A DNA stretch of 64,000 bases from Gautieria morchelliformis (GCA_015179125.1 WHVA01000023.1:62001-126000), one strand, 5' to 3'. Counted from the first letter of the stretch, positions 1-11,600 are shown. The notes: generated by a model from the letters alone, not told the origin. Made by a program: numbers and translations.

Positions 1-213
1 AACGCGGCGTGTGAGCCACTGGGCGTGGGCGACGCTATCGACCAGATTTATTGCGTGTATAGCTGTTGGGCTCTCTCGTTGCGCAGCTTGTCGAACAGAC
101 GTCGCACGTCTGGCGCGGAATCGGACCAAATATACTGGCTGCTCTATCGGTTCGACAAGGTCGGGCGCTTACCGACCAACCACCACCCACTCCCTACCAC
201 GACCATCCCCTCC

Positions 214-2280
214 ATGAAGTCCCTTCGCCGCTCCCTCAACTCGCGCGACCAGTCGAACACCCCTCCCATATCGCCCCCCGTCGCCCTCCCACCTCTCCAC
301 AAGCCCCCTTCCGCCATTCTTCCTCCAAAAACAGTCATCCGCGCCCTCCAGCCCTACCGACCCCAGGCTCCGCAGGAGCTTGGTTTCTCCAAGGGCGATT
401 TTTTCTACGTTGTTTCAGAGGTCTCGGGCGGCCATGGCTGGTACGAGGCCCACAATCCTGTCTCCGGCGCGCGGGGCCTCGTCCCAAGGACTTGCTTTGA
501 AGAGTTCCACAAGGCCAATGCAGTGTCGGCTTCTTCTCGTTTGCACACTCTTCGTCTCGCTTACCGTGTTGCTCCTCAGTGCTCGTGCCGTCTCGCCCAC
601 GGCTGCCACCGCCGCCGTCTCCGCCGCGGCCTCACCTCCCCGGTCACTCCCAGTTCGCGCCTCCGTGGCCGCGTCGTCCTCACGGCACCAAACCTTCTAT
701 GCCGTCGTCCTCCACGACTTCACCGCAGAGCGCACAGACGAGCTTGACGCGAAAACTGGCGACCCAATCACCGTCGTTGCCCAGTCAAACGAGGAGTGGT
801 TTGTCGCCAAGCCTATCGGCAGGCTGGGACGTCCCGGTCTCATCCCCGCCTCTTTTGTCGAGCTCCGCGACCCCACCACAAATCTCCCGCTTTCTGACGT
901 CTCTGGTGTCATGGCGCGAGGCGAGCTTCCAAAAGTCGAAGACTGGAAGCGAGCCATGCACGAGTATAAGCAGTCCAGCATTTCACTCGGCGTACTTGAC
1001 GACAAATCATCGCCTCAGGGAAATCAACGCATATCTCCCCCCCTCCCCCGAAGCCGCTCTATGATCCTGACCCACTCCCCCCCATTCCTACTCGCCCTCC
1101 TGTTGACTCCCAACCCGAAAACCGGCCCCCAACCCCAGAATCAATGCGGGTCACCAATCTCATCCCTTCTGGCATCCTCATTTCTGCTGAAGTCGTCGAT
1201 TTCCATTTCGAGAACGACGAGTACTGGTTCCGAATCCACGCCATCTACCTTCCCGAAGATCCCTCGTCGTCCACGATTCTACCCGCACGGCAGCTCGTGC
1301 TCTTCCGCGTGTATGATGACTTTTACGATTTCCAGATTGCTCTCTTGGACGCCTTCCCGGTCGAAGCTGGCCGTGAAAATGGCCCTCCCTCTCCCCAGTC
1401 GGAAGGTGGACTAACAGAAACTGAGCCTTCCCGGATACTACCCTACATGCCAGGCCCTGTGCCCCAAGTGGATGACGTGGTAACCTCCTTGAGGCGAGAA
1501 GAATTGGATGACTACCTTAGGCAACTATGTGCCCTCAGAGAGATTAATGCGGAGCATGTCCTCCGGCACCAACTTGTCCGTTCCTTCTTCTCTCCCAAAC
1601 CTGGTGACGTAGAAACCGTACTGCAATCTGCCCCAGTCGCGGCGCCTCTTTCACAACGGTATCAAGATCAAGATCCATATCAGGTCTACGAAGAAGCCGC
1701 AGACGGCGTCGGGGCTTTATCGTTGGGTAATAACAAGAGCCGACTCAGTGACGACTCTCGGTACGAGGAAGATTATGGACAGCCTGGTGAATACGAATAC
1801 GACTATCATCCGAGTGTTCCTGGTCGGAATGTCCATGACCATAGTCGTACAGGTTCATCCGCCTCTGTTTCGCTCTCTGGCAACCAGTCCCCGCGCTCGG
1901 GCCAAGCTCCAGGTCAATACTATCGTCCCGCAGATAGTGTCCGTATCTCCGACAATGGCCGTATCTCCGACAATGGACCACCTTCACGACAAGCCAGTTA
2001 TCTCCCTGGTAACCCCACAATCTCGGCCAGCAATCCCCAAACGGCATTTCTGAAGATTAAAATTTTCCACCGCCGGACAGACGACCTAATCGCCATACGC
2101 GTCAACCCACGTGTCTCACATCTACAGCTCATGGAGAAGGTCCGTGAGCGTCTAGGCGACGAGATACAGACGGTTAGTGTCCAAAGTAGTATCACCGGCG
2201 CCTTTGCCGATCTACAGGACGACTACTCACTTCGGGAGTGGTTGAACCACGCCGACAAGCATGTTCTGTACGCCTCGTGA
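214..2280 (+). CDS. BEM1: Bem1/Scd2-type polarity scaffold protein (SH3-SH3-PX-PB1)
   Basis: Scaffold that tethers activated Cdc42, its exchange factor and a PAK kinase at sites of polarised growth. About 629 residues in three exons. SH3-1 is near residues 41-103 (VIRALQPY, GWYEAHNP). SH3-2 is near 124-185 (FYAVVLHDF, EEWFVAKPIG, GLIPASFVEL). A PX domain is near 252-405 (FRVYDDFYDFQ). A C-terminal PB1 domain is near 551-629 and is predicted to pair with the Cdc24 PB1. The start is the first ATG before SH3-1. Intron 2 is best placed at 992-1053, which joins ISLG to PLYDPDPL. Intron 1 must be 1 modulo 3 long and probably ends at 653, but its donor (539 or nearby) is uncertain. Domain order is diagnostic of the Bem1/Scd2 family; the exact N-terminal linker is not certain. 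Confidence 0.9.
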
Positions 2281-2779
2281 GAAATCTCTTGTACTCTGCC
2301 TGGCTGTAGTACCTACCCATCGTGGGTCTTTTTATTTGGTTTCTGATGTTTCACCATGTCTGTTCTTCCCCCAGTCAACGTCTTGGACGTTCCTTGCTTA
2401 TTTTCAGCATAATATGTACCACACTCATGCCGTGGACCTGTATATAAATTATTGTCGCGGCTAGACATGAGAACGTGCAACATCTGGAGGTAGCAAACAC
2501 AAACAGAATCGGAATACTAGTGCTGGTGATATATAAGATAGTCAGGAAGTATGTAGTATATGCGAGTCCAAGAATAGAAAAACAAGACAGCTGGTAACAG
2601 AACGAGGACGGAGAGGATGCGGAGTGAGCAAAAAGTCGAAACAATAATCTGGTATGAGGAGGGGGATCTATCTGGGGATAACATAGTCGGAATGCGATAC
2701 CCTCTTGGTATAATAAAGTCGACAGGATGATATGGGCTGGATCGCTGAGAAGAGCGAAACAAGATGCAAGTGAATATGT
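2281..2779. other. Convergent 3' intergenic region, no gene seen
   Basis: This 0.5 kb lies between the stop of the BEM1-like gene (+) and the stop of the Rab gene (-). It is AT-richer than its flanks and shows no conserved reading frame. It most likely holds the two 3'UTRs. Confidence 0.6.
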
Positions 2780-4193
2780 CTACAAGGAGCAGCAGCCACC
2801 ATGAATGGCTTCTCGCTGCCGAGCCGCCTCTTCGTCTGCAACAACACCCCATGCTGGTGCTACGGGGTCCTTGAGAATGATGCTATCTCGCTGTTGCCAC
2901 TCACGCTCGCGTATGACAGATCGTTTTGCGATGATAGCCGCAATCAGAGAATCAAACAAAAGATGCACTCCTAGCGCAAGCCTATGAGGATCCAGTCAAA
3001 GAAAATTATGAACGGGCTGACAAACCTCGGTCGTCTTTCGCGGAGACCTCAAAAAGCTTCATATCCTTCTCCAGGCCCCAGGAACACTCATCATCTTCTT
3101 CTTCGACCTCCTGGTCATGCTCCCTTTCATTCTGGATGCGCAGGTACCCGCCTGCACGCCCTCTCAAGGGAGGTGCGAAACGAGAGTGTGGTTGGCTTTC
3201 AGCCAGGGATGTCGTGGTTGAAGAAGCGGGAAGGGACGCTGCAACGGTATTGTGGCGTTGGATTGGAATTCCATTGGATCGCCCATTGGAGACACCAGTG
3301 TGTGAGCGTTTAAGCTCTGTGGTCCGCGATATCGACTCGACGGTCGAAGGCAGAACCGCGGAAGTGGGAGATTTGGCAAAGGAGGAGGTGAATGGAACAG
3401 AGCGAGATGATGTCAGAGACGTGAAGCGCGGGCGTATATACGAGAAGGTGGATAGTTGTTCAGGCTCTGCTGGTTGGGGAGGTGTTGGAGCGCGTGGTGG
3501 GGGAAACCAAGTATGCAACGATAGTCGGGCGCGATCTTCAGTAACCTGGCGGTGTTGAACGAGGTCTACTTTCGATCCGACAATATAGATAATCAAATCG
3601 TTGGTTGCGTTCTTTTTGAGCTCTGGTCACGTGCTGAGATATGGTCTGCGGTGGCAAAGAATATTTATATATACCTTCGAGCCAACCCTTGACGTCCTCA
3701 AAGGTAGATGCATTCGTGATGTCATAAAGCAATAGTGCGGCGTGTGCGCCACGATAATACATTGGAGCCTAGAGGAACTTAAAGCTCGAACTTCTTTGTA
3801 CTTGAATAGACCAAGGGACATACCATACTTCTAAACCTCTCCTGTCCCGCCGTATCCCATAATTGAAGCCTCACCTTTCTCGTAAATTAGTAGCAGTTGG
3901 GGAAAGGACGGAATTACATCACTTACTTTCAAACCATCCACATACACTTTCTTCGTGACAAAAAGGGCCCCGGTGGTCGATAGCGTCGTCACCGGGTCGA
4001 ACGTATTCCGCGTGTATCGTTGAAGAAGGCTAGTCTTTCCTACACCTTTGGGAGCATCAGCACTGTTTTTCCTTGGTGGCATGGAGACGCGTCAAGTTGC
4101 TTCAAGCATACCTGTGTTTCCCATCAACACCACCTTGCAATCCACTGAACTGTCTGAATGAGCCGCAAAAGGGTCCGTTATTGCGTAGGACAT
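2780..4193 (-). CDS. Rab-family small GTPase with large internal insertion
   Basis: Membrane-traffic GTPase of the Rab/Ypt family. The start ATG is at 4193. The P-loop GNTGVGKT spans intron 1 (4046-4111, 66 nt). Later exons carry the switch II motif WDTAGQERF, the Rab-type stretch MYYRGAHAALLLYD, a G4 motif GSKVDL (Ser where NKxD is usual) and a G5 motif EVSAKDD. Between G4 and G5 lies a Ser/Pro-rich insertion of about 115 residues that ends in an acidic stretch (EVEEEDDE). The protein ends HGGCCSL, so a Cys pair for geranylgeranylation is present but sits four residues from the terminus. About six introns, all with normal splice sites. It is not closely assignable to one Rab subfamily. Confidence 0.88.
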
Positions 4194-4399
4194 GAAGCAG
4201 AGGGGTCGCGGGGGATAGTTACAACGGGGGCATACTGAGGACTTAGGGGCGTGATGTCACGTGAGTCACGATATCTGTATGTCTCACAGCCTCAGTATAC
4301 AGTCGTAGAGCGGGACAAGGCATTTCATTCATGACTGCATGTATGTAATTCTGCACATGAATGAGAGGATCATAGCCATACAGATCAATTTTATAAACC

Positions 4400-5099
4400 C
4401 TATTCGGACGCGGTCACAGGGAACTCGAATACAACATCCTTGCCTGTGAGGCGACGATATACCGAGGAAAATGAGTCCAATTTGTACTCGAGGGATGTCG
4501 CGTCTTTGGCATCAAGGAAACTGTAAAAACGGCTCTGGTCATGCATGTTGCGCTATGAGTCAATATTAAATGCTTACACCCTCAGGAGCTTCGACCCGTC
4601 GACACTGACACGTGTCCGCTTGCCGGTGATCTCCGTAGGAAAGACAAGGTCCTCAAGAATTCGCTCATGAACATTTGTCAAGGTACGGCTGCGAGGCCTC
4701 TTTTGCTTGACACGCGATGTTCGGGTGGGTTTGCGTAGCATCCGGCGCTGGGCAATAAAAACGACATGGCGGTCCGAAAATTTCTTTTCAAGCTCGCGGG
4801 TCAATCTGAATACCTCATGAGCTTTATGTCGATAATAGTGGTGGGACTTGCCCTCACCTTGCCTGAACTTTTCGGAAGGCCTTCTGTTGTGGCACGGGTA
4901 CAAAGACCACGATTGCCTTCTTTCCTCCCTTGACGTCCACTTCCCGGGCAGCAGAGATCTGTAGCGGTCTCAATTCCGCCTTAAGCTCCGGCACGTTATT
5001 TTCCAAGTCCACTAGAGCTTGAGCTACACTCGTCTCAATCTCATCAGGTGGCCCGGCGGGAGCGTTCGCAGTGCGCAGGATTTTGTTTTGGACCGACAT
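4400..5099 (-). CDS. RPS7: 40S ribosomal protein S7 (eS7)
   Basis: Component of the small ribosomal subunit. The three coding exons join to a protein of about 195 residues, the usual eS7 length. Exon 1 starts MSVQNKILR and runs to KAFRKVQ. Exon 2 carries the conserved core [16 protein letters not shown] and [11 protein letters not shown]. Exon 3 holds [20 protein letters not shown] and ends at the TAG at 4400-4402. Introns use GTGAGG and normal acceptors. A further intron lies in the 5' leader. The family is highly conserved, so the call is secure. Confidence 0.97.
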
Positions 5100-5108
5100 G
5101 ACGATTAC

Positions 5109-5250
5109 CTATTAAACATAAAGTCAACGTTAGTACATCCGCATGATGGAAGATGAATCCATTCGATTTCTCTCCAATTGAATGTCGCCGACCAAGTCAT
5201 AGCAACAGTATGTTTCGCGTATCCAAACATCACAAAAACGCGTTACTCAC
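5109..5250 (-). other. RPS7: 5'UTR intron of the eS7 gene
   Basis: Reading on the minus strand, a donor GTGAGTAACG at 5250 pairs with an acceptor TTTAATAG ending at 5109. A canonical TACTAAC branch site lies at 5128-5135, about 20 nt before the acceptor. The acceptor lies only nine bases upstream of the ATG. The 142 nt length exceeds the other introns in the window. A long leader intron is common in fungal ribosomal protein genes and may affect expression. This is predicted from motif sense only, since no cDNA is available. Confidence 0.65.
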
Positions 5251-6087
5251 TAGGCTTCGTCGTTGAAGAGGACTGTCTTGTTTAGTGGACGGTTGAACAG
5301 CTGAGTTGCAAAGATCGGTATGCCGAGGCGTAACGTAATCACGATGACATCATCGTTGCCTTTTACTGTAAAACCGCGTTCGGTAAAGCTTCCAGCCCGC
5401 ACATTCCGAAGATGTTTCATACTACCGTACGCCGTACGGTCTTGAAGATTGAAGTATAGGGAATTGTCCTAGCTGCTGTCCAGTGCCAGCAGTGGTGAGT
5501 CTCTACTGTAGGTTGACGCTTGCTGATCCACATCTTGAACCGCTGGAGGGGAAACCCGCTCACCGGAATCTCTCCAAGAATCTATAGGGCTGCTATGATC
5601 ACCTCGCAACTTCATAGGGTTTGATCGCGATAGTTTCTATCGCTGTAATCAACGTTCAACTTGCTTTCGCGACAATCTGTGAGAATCGGACGTCCAAATC
5701 CGCTAGCAATGTCAATCCCTGTCTTTTCTTTGGCTTTCTCCCCTTGAATGAGCTGGAGCCTCAAGAAAGTATATTCCAACTTTTGTTGTGGTGCCAAAGC
5801 GCTCTATTTTCCAAATCAGCTGAACCAGCTTTTTGAGACGGTGTATGACGTGAGGGATTAACGCGACATGGGTATGCTACAAATCACTGCATATAAGCCC
5901 TACTGAAGTCCGCCCTCGCCCAACAACAGGTAATTTATCATACACGTTCGCGTGTCTATGCATCTACTTGTTCTCATTGACAGCTTTATATAGTCGCGAC
6001 GTCCATGTTTCTTGTGTGGAATTATTGCATTAGTTTGCGCCAAAAGGCAGTTTTCTCTTGCTTTCTAAAATGCCTTTCTGACCCCAG
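5251..6087. other. Upstream region of eS7; inverted repeat, otherwise no gene seen
   Basis: This 0.8 kb lies upstream of the eS7 leader exon and contains no conserved coding stretch. At 5424-5440 there is a perfect inverted repeat with 7 bp arms (ACCGTAC / GTACGGT) around a GCC spacer. It lies about 175 bp upstream of the predicted leader-intron donor and could be a regulatory site. Short open frames around 5612-5836 on both strands look random. Confidence 0.45.
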
Positions 6088-7227
6088 TTTAAAGATTGAT
6101 TACGTTTGGAGGTGGGGGCACTCACGATAGATCGCTCACGTTTCACGAGTAATTTAGCCTCATTTAGGGAAAAAGAAGGCGGACCTCGATCAATGCATTG
6201 TTCTTTATGCTTCACTACGTGGCTCTCAATAAAGCGCTGTAAGTGCCTCCTCTGCTTCACTTGACCTCGCCTAATATATCGCAGTGTCAATATGGTATTC
6301 TACACAGCTTCACCTACTCTGTCTTTTCCAATATGTGATGCCTGGATTTGGTATCAGGCAATAATCCTACCCACTCACTCTGCTCTGCTCCGCTGAAGGC
6401 TTGCTCATTCTACGAAGTAATATTACACTGTTTCACTCACCTCTATTCGAAGTCAACATCCGATATTCTATCTGTCTATGCATTTTACCAGAGAAGAAAG
6501 CTCGTGCTTTTCAGCGTTCCTATACTAGTCTGCCACATCTCAGCATAGATTGCTCTCCTGGGATCCTTCGTTCCAGCGATTGTTGTGGTACCAAGTACAT
6601 GCTTTGTGACCGGTTCTTCCCCTATCTCCTTTTGGTGCGTAGTGTATGCTATTCTGACATTAAACTCACGGCATTTGTTGCAGGGTACCTACAATTCTTG
6701 TTGAGAGCATCTTGTTCATTTTTGTGGTGATCAGGCCATCCGAGCGAAACCGAGGCTAAGGATCCTGAGAGGGTCAGAAACTTGCTCAGGGACGGTACTA
6801 TCGTCTTTCTATGTATTTTCGGTCAGTTCAGTTGTGCATCCAGTTGATGATTGATTGATTTCTATATATCATCAAAGGGTCTCCATATCAGCATGTGTAA
6901 CCTTTGCAATCAGTGTTATACAGGGAGGTACTGCAATCAAGTCACAAGTGAGTGTTTTCGCTTGAATTAAAGAACGCGCTCTCATTCACACACATTTTTT
7001 ACCATTAGCTATGTGTTCGCAGTGATAGGACTGTCACGGTGAGTTGAAACGTCCCCCAACCATCCCTCACGCTCTGGTTTCTAAGGGCCCAATCCATTTT
7101 AAACTTGCTCTCTGAAGCTTCGGACAGCTGTGTAACGACTTTTGACACACGCATGGAAATGGACGATTTCGCCGTGGCTGATCCAAACACTACTAACTTC
7201 AGGTCGGGTTTGTTCACAGCAGCATAA
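6088..7227 (+). pseudogene. DUF6533-type seven-TM membrane protein, probably decayed
   Basis: The pieces follow the order of fungal DUF6533 integral membrane proteins: KIDYVWR before the first loop, TM-like INALFFMLHYVAL, YAFYQRRKLVLF, then ISFWVPTILVESILFIF, then the signature RVRNLLRDGTIVFL, a hydrophobic SISACVTFAISVI segment and a tail ending at TAA 7225-7227. Normal introns can be placed at 6112-6175, 6635-6683 and 6822-6877. However, an in-frame TAG at 6546-6548 and a frameshift near 6727-6754 must be skipped as gaps of only 21 and 28-31 nt. The intron at 6822-6877 also lands in the wrong phase. Decay is therefore more likely than a working gene. The 5' end could not be resolved. Confidence 0.5.
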
Positions 7228-7339
7228 GTCTAAGGATAAAGTACGCACGCTTGCCAGTTCTATAAATATAAAGACATGAAGTCTATGTACAAAATTTGTG
7301 GATCAGGGGCGGAAAGAGCGTAAGGCATGTCCTCGAGCT

Positions 7340-7475
7340 ACTCTGAGTACCATACTCAGCAAGCATCTTGATGCAGGTGGGGAAAAGAGGAAAAGATGGA
7401 GATGTGACTGTCGACGGCCAGACGCACTGAACGGTTGAATTGGGACATGGACGAGGACGCGGAGGTGCTGGAAGG
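7340..7475 (+). pseudogene. Eroded partial duplicate of the 3' end of the next gene
   Basis: The stretch around 7375-7455 aligns with 8298-8388 in the gene that follows. Both contain GGGGAAAA followed by AAAAGATGGAGAT-like sequence, then an identical ACGGTTGAATTGGGACA word. Reading frame is not kept in this copy, and no start or intact C-terminus is present. It is best read as the remnant of a local tandem duplication. The upstream limit is vague. Confidence 0.45.
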
Positions 7476-7750
7476 ACAACGCGGAAATCAAGCAGGCAGC
7501 GAAAACGAAGAAGAGGGTCCCTGCTCGGAAGAGGAGGGAAGTAGTGAGAAAACATGGAGATTTGCTGTCAAAAACATAACCGCTGCAGACGAGCTATTAC
7601 ACTTATGATAAGGTCTCATCCCACTCGATCCATAAAAAGTTGTACTTACCTCATATACAGTATATACGTAAACGTCCGGGGGCTGAATTGGATGAAGAAA
7701 AGCTCTATTGTACAGTCAGTCACTTGCTCGTCTGTACCACATATCTAAAC

Positions 7751-8456
7751 ATGTCCGAAATCATGGCTGTGGGAGAACCGAAATATTGGGATGGGGATAG
7801 TGTTGTGACCGGAGCGGTGAGTGCATGTCATCATGCGGTCTTAGGCAAATTTTGCAGCCAGTTCTGCGTTCAACCAAGGTCCCCATCGATAGCCTGTGTG
7901 GCACCTACAAATGGATTTGTAACTGGGACGACGTGGTGAAATACGTGGCCTATCCCACCGACGAGTATGAAAGGGGCTTCCTCACACTTTCACTCAAACC
8001 GAATTCTGAACCCACTGCAGCCAACATTGGCGGCTCCCTGACCTTTGGAACCAAACAGGTCACGTCACGTCGCTCACACAGCCAGACAACACCTATAATA
8101 ATTTCTGGTGTATCGAACATTTTCAATGGGCTCAGTTATCTGCAAGTGTAACGGCCAAACTTGGCAGCGCTCTGCAGGAAGAGGAAACAGACCACGGGTT
8201 CACTGTCCTCGACGTTCTGGATGACAATGGCTGCCCCTTTATTCATTTCACTTTGAACGCCGGTTATTCGGGATGCTGCCAAACGTTCGCAAATTTTTTG
8301 GGGAAAAAGGAAAAGGATGGAGATCCAGATGTGAGAGGTGCTGAAAAGTTGTCAGACGCCGAACGTAAACGGTTGAATTGGGACACTAGTGTCGAGGAGT
8401 TGCTCAGACAGCACGGAGTTGGGGACAAATACTATGAGGGCGATGGTTGGCCATAG
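7751..8456 (+). CDS. Unknown small protein (about 210 residues)
   Basis: I do not recognise the family. The ATG at 7751 opens MSEIMAVGEPKYWDGD. A 41-nt intron at 7817-7857 keeps phase. Exon 2 reads IDSLCGTYKWICNWDDVV and continues to FGTKQ at 8058. The frame then switches across a 23-nt GT...AG gap (8059-8081) into PDNTYNNFWCIEHF. It continues through the Cys-bearing NAGYSGCCQTFANFL and a charged C-terminus to the TAG at 8454-8456. There is no signal peptide or membrane segment. A decayed partial copy lies just upstream. The short gap may be a mini-intron or a real frameshift, in which case the gene would be broken. Confidence 0.6.
8059..8081 (+). other. Apparent 23-nt intron (GT...ACAG)
   Basis: The gap starts GTCACGTCACG and ends CACACAG. 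Removing exactly 23 nt joins two open coding stretches in phase 0 (codons CAG and CCA). It is shorter than every other intron in the window except the matching case at 31399-31421. Alternative upstream donors with the right phase (7933, 7936, 7945) exist, but they would delete about 40 residues that look coding. Confidence 0.4.
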
Positions 8457-8600
8457 CGAATCTCGATTTGCTGCATCAACAATGCTACTACATAAAAAGA
8501 CAGCTGAATTAGCTACGGATGTTTGGATTGCATTCAATACCCGCTGGCGCTTATTACATAATATTTGGACAAGGGCCAAAGTCACACTTCAGATCGCTCG

Positions 8601-11600
8601 ATGAAGTCGCCATCTCACTTTGCGACTGTCATTGCGACGGTGGGAGGTTTCGTGTCCAATTGGACTTATGATGGGGAGCAGAAATGGTGCGTGCTTCAGT
8701 CACCTCTGCCTTCTGGACGTTGGAATACTTAGCTGCGCCACAGTGTTGAGTTTCTCAAACCTCACCTATCGGATGCTGCGAAATACGATACAAACTCGCC
8801 ACATACTCTCACAGCCGGATTCCATAGCTTGATGCAATCCCTTCTCCAGCTTTTCGCGGATACACCCATCACCTCAACCCAGCTGGTCACTTTCTTCCAG
8901 CGGCTGCTTGAAACTCTCCCGTCGTCATCAACCCCTGAACCAACCTCTAAGCCACGACCGGAGGCAGTTATCGGCGAGCTCATCGTTGACGTCTATTGGT
9001 CCGTTGAAATGCAAGTGGAGGAGCATTTCAGTGCTGCCAAGGCTGCCCTTAGTGCCGAACCAGAAATGACTGAAAAACACCTCGACGGTGAGACGGAGAG
9101 TCTGTCAACTGAGAAGAGGGCAGCAGATGGACCCAACCGCACCGTCCCTTTTGTGGAGCGAAAGCGACGTGCTGAAGCTGGCAAGGAGGTATTATACGAT
9201 TTCTTAAGACAATTGCTGGTGAGCTCGCGTCTTGTTGATAACGGAAATATTTACCCTGACATGGTTTTAGCGCAAGCGTATTGTTGAAGCGCGCATTTGC
9301 AGAGAGAGATTAGACACACCAACTCTGGCAGCAGTCAACCTAATAGGCGATAGTCAGGTCATGACGAAAAAGGAGATCCGAATGCGAACGGGTCTTTTGT
9401 AAGCTTTCTCGTCCAATGATGACCATGGTGGACTTGACGTTTTCGTTATATGTTTAGCTACAAGCAGAACAAGTTCAATCTGCTTCGCGAACAATCAGAA
9501 GGATACACTAAACTATCCGCGGAGCTCATCCAGAGCATCGGCGCACCTCATTCATCCTCCACGGCTCTTCCTACAGAAAGCCCAGCAGTGATTGAGGCTC
9601 GCGCTCGTGCCGCCTGGGAAAAGGTCGTTGGCTTAATAGGGTATTTCGATCTGGATCCCAGTCGTGCGCTGGATATTATCCTTGACGTATTGACAACCCA
9701 CATCACCGTTCATTACTCTTTCTTTGTGGCTTTATTGAAAGCCTCCACTTGGCACCGGACTCAATTACCCGAAATGTCCACGTCCGGGATGGACGTGGAC
9801 CACGCGAAAGGCAGTCCCTATAAAGGAAAGACCTTGGACGAAGTCCTTATAATTTCTGAGGGAGAACGATTTAGTGAACCCCGAAATGCCAGCAAGGCTC
9901 AGGTTTGTGCCCAAGTTTTGGGTTTCAAATTTGCGCACTATCAGGTTTTTGCTATATATTTTTATCGTTACTCCCACCTCATAGCAGCGAAATAGGCACA
10001 AGATGTCACTGAGAGCACACCCAAGCCACTGTACGTAACAGCAGCGCTCCTGATCAGAGAGGGTATCATCACTCTAGAGGATCTTTACCCCCACGTTAGC
10101 ACGAATGGATCGCTTGATATGTCTTATTCTAAACTCACCACCGATTCTAGCTATCCCCTTCCGACGATGACATGGAATCAGTGTACCATCGACGTTACAA
10201 GGACAGCATTTCAGATCGTGTTGCTGCAGCGAAAGTCAGCGCCTTGGCAGTTGCTGCTCCACTCACAGACGACAGTGTTGCCAATAGCTCCTCTCGACCA
10301 CGACCCGTGGGAGCCGATGCAAAAAAGCCAGCAATGGAAAAGAGAGAGATCCCAAATCAAAAGCTAGGCATTTTAACGGCACTTCTTTCTTTGGGGGCTG
10401 TCAGACCCTCCATAGCCATTCTCACCAAATTCCCTTGGATGACTGCTGCGTATTCACAAGTGGCCGATCTCTATTTGCGAGTAATACGTGTCTCGTTACA
10501 ACCGTTATACGAAACAACTTGCCGCCCAAACACGGCTCTTGTGCGTAGCAACACGACACCTCGTCCCAGGTATGGTGCCAATGGACTGGTGCAACCTCCG
10601 CCGCGCAAACGAGTCCTCACGCTTTTGGCCCCCCTCCCCCCGAATACCGCGAGCTCGGAGTTCGTCTTTTTCTATCCTCCTTGGGACGCCTTGATTCCTC
10701 GATGCACAGAGCATTCGGACATAGAAGATGTACTCTTCCCCATGCTCCAATTCTTAGGGGTCCAAGTTTCCAGAGATTTTGCTTTCGTCACAAAATTGTG
10801 CAGAGTTGGAAGAGTGCAGCTGACCGCAGCGGTTTGTGACGCGTCTATTTTCTGCGCATCAAGCTCATGAAACCACCCACCTTTTGCCTAGACTGTCTTG
10901 GACGAGGTTAAATCCTTATGGGTACGGATAACGAGGGAATTCCTATTGCCAACCATATCTCTCCAGCGATCCAATGCTGTCTGCTCTGTCGAGGTCTGGA
11001 TGGGGGTTGTCCGTCATTTAGACGTACAGACTCGTTGGTCTCTCTACGGCGAATGGAAACAAAGCCTGTACAAGAAACACCCGGAGATGCGTGTTACCTT
11101 CGTGGAAGCCGACAGGGAGGCGAAGGGCGTATTGCGCCGACTCTCCACTAAAAACGTATCGCAGATGTCGCGTAACATAGCCAAGCTATGCTACTCGAAT
11201 CCCTGTATTATTTTCACGAACATCATTAAGCAGGTGGAATCTTACGAGAACATGGCTGCCACGGTTATTGATGCGTTTCGTTATGTCATCAATATGGGCT
11301 TTGATGTTCTCTCGTATATCTTGATGGATGCGTTCACGGACCCCTCGAAGCAACGGGTAAAGGATGATGGTACTAATGCATCGATTTGGTTACAAAGTTA
11401 GTCCCAATATCGCCTCCCTCACGCGCTATTTCTAAGCTCGACATAGGTCTCGCGGCTTTCACCGGTGCAGTACACAGGAAGTACACGCTTATGGACCCCG
11501 AACATGTCCTGAAATATGTTGCACACCAGCTACGCAACAATCAATCCAACGAGCTAATCGTCCTTCAGGAGTTGATATATCGCATGACGGGTATCAAGCC

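Noticed and set aside
6161-6175. TAG in place of a conserved Trp in the DUF6533 relic
   Set aside because: An intron at 6112-6175 with acceptor AAAAAG joins YVW to RRRTSINALFF in frame, so this stop is not evidence of decay.
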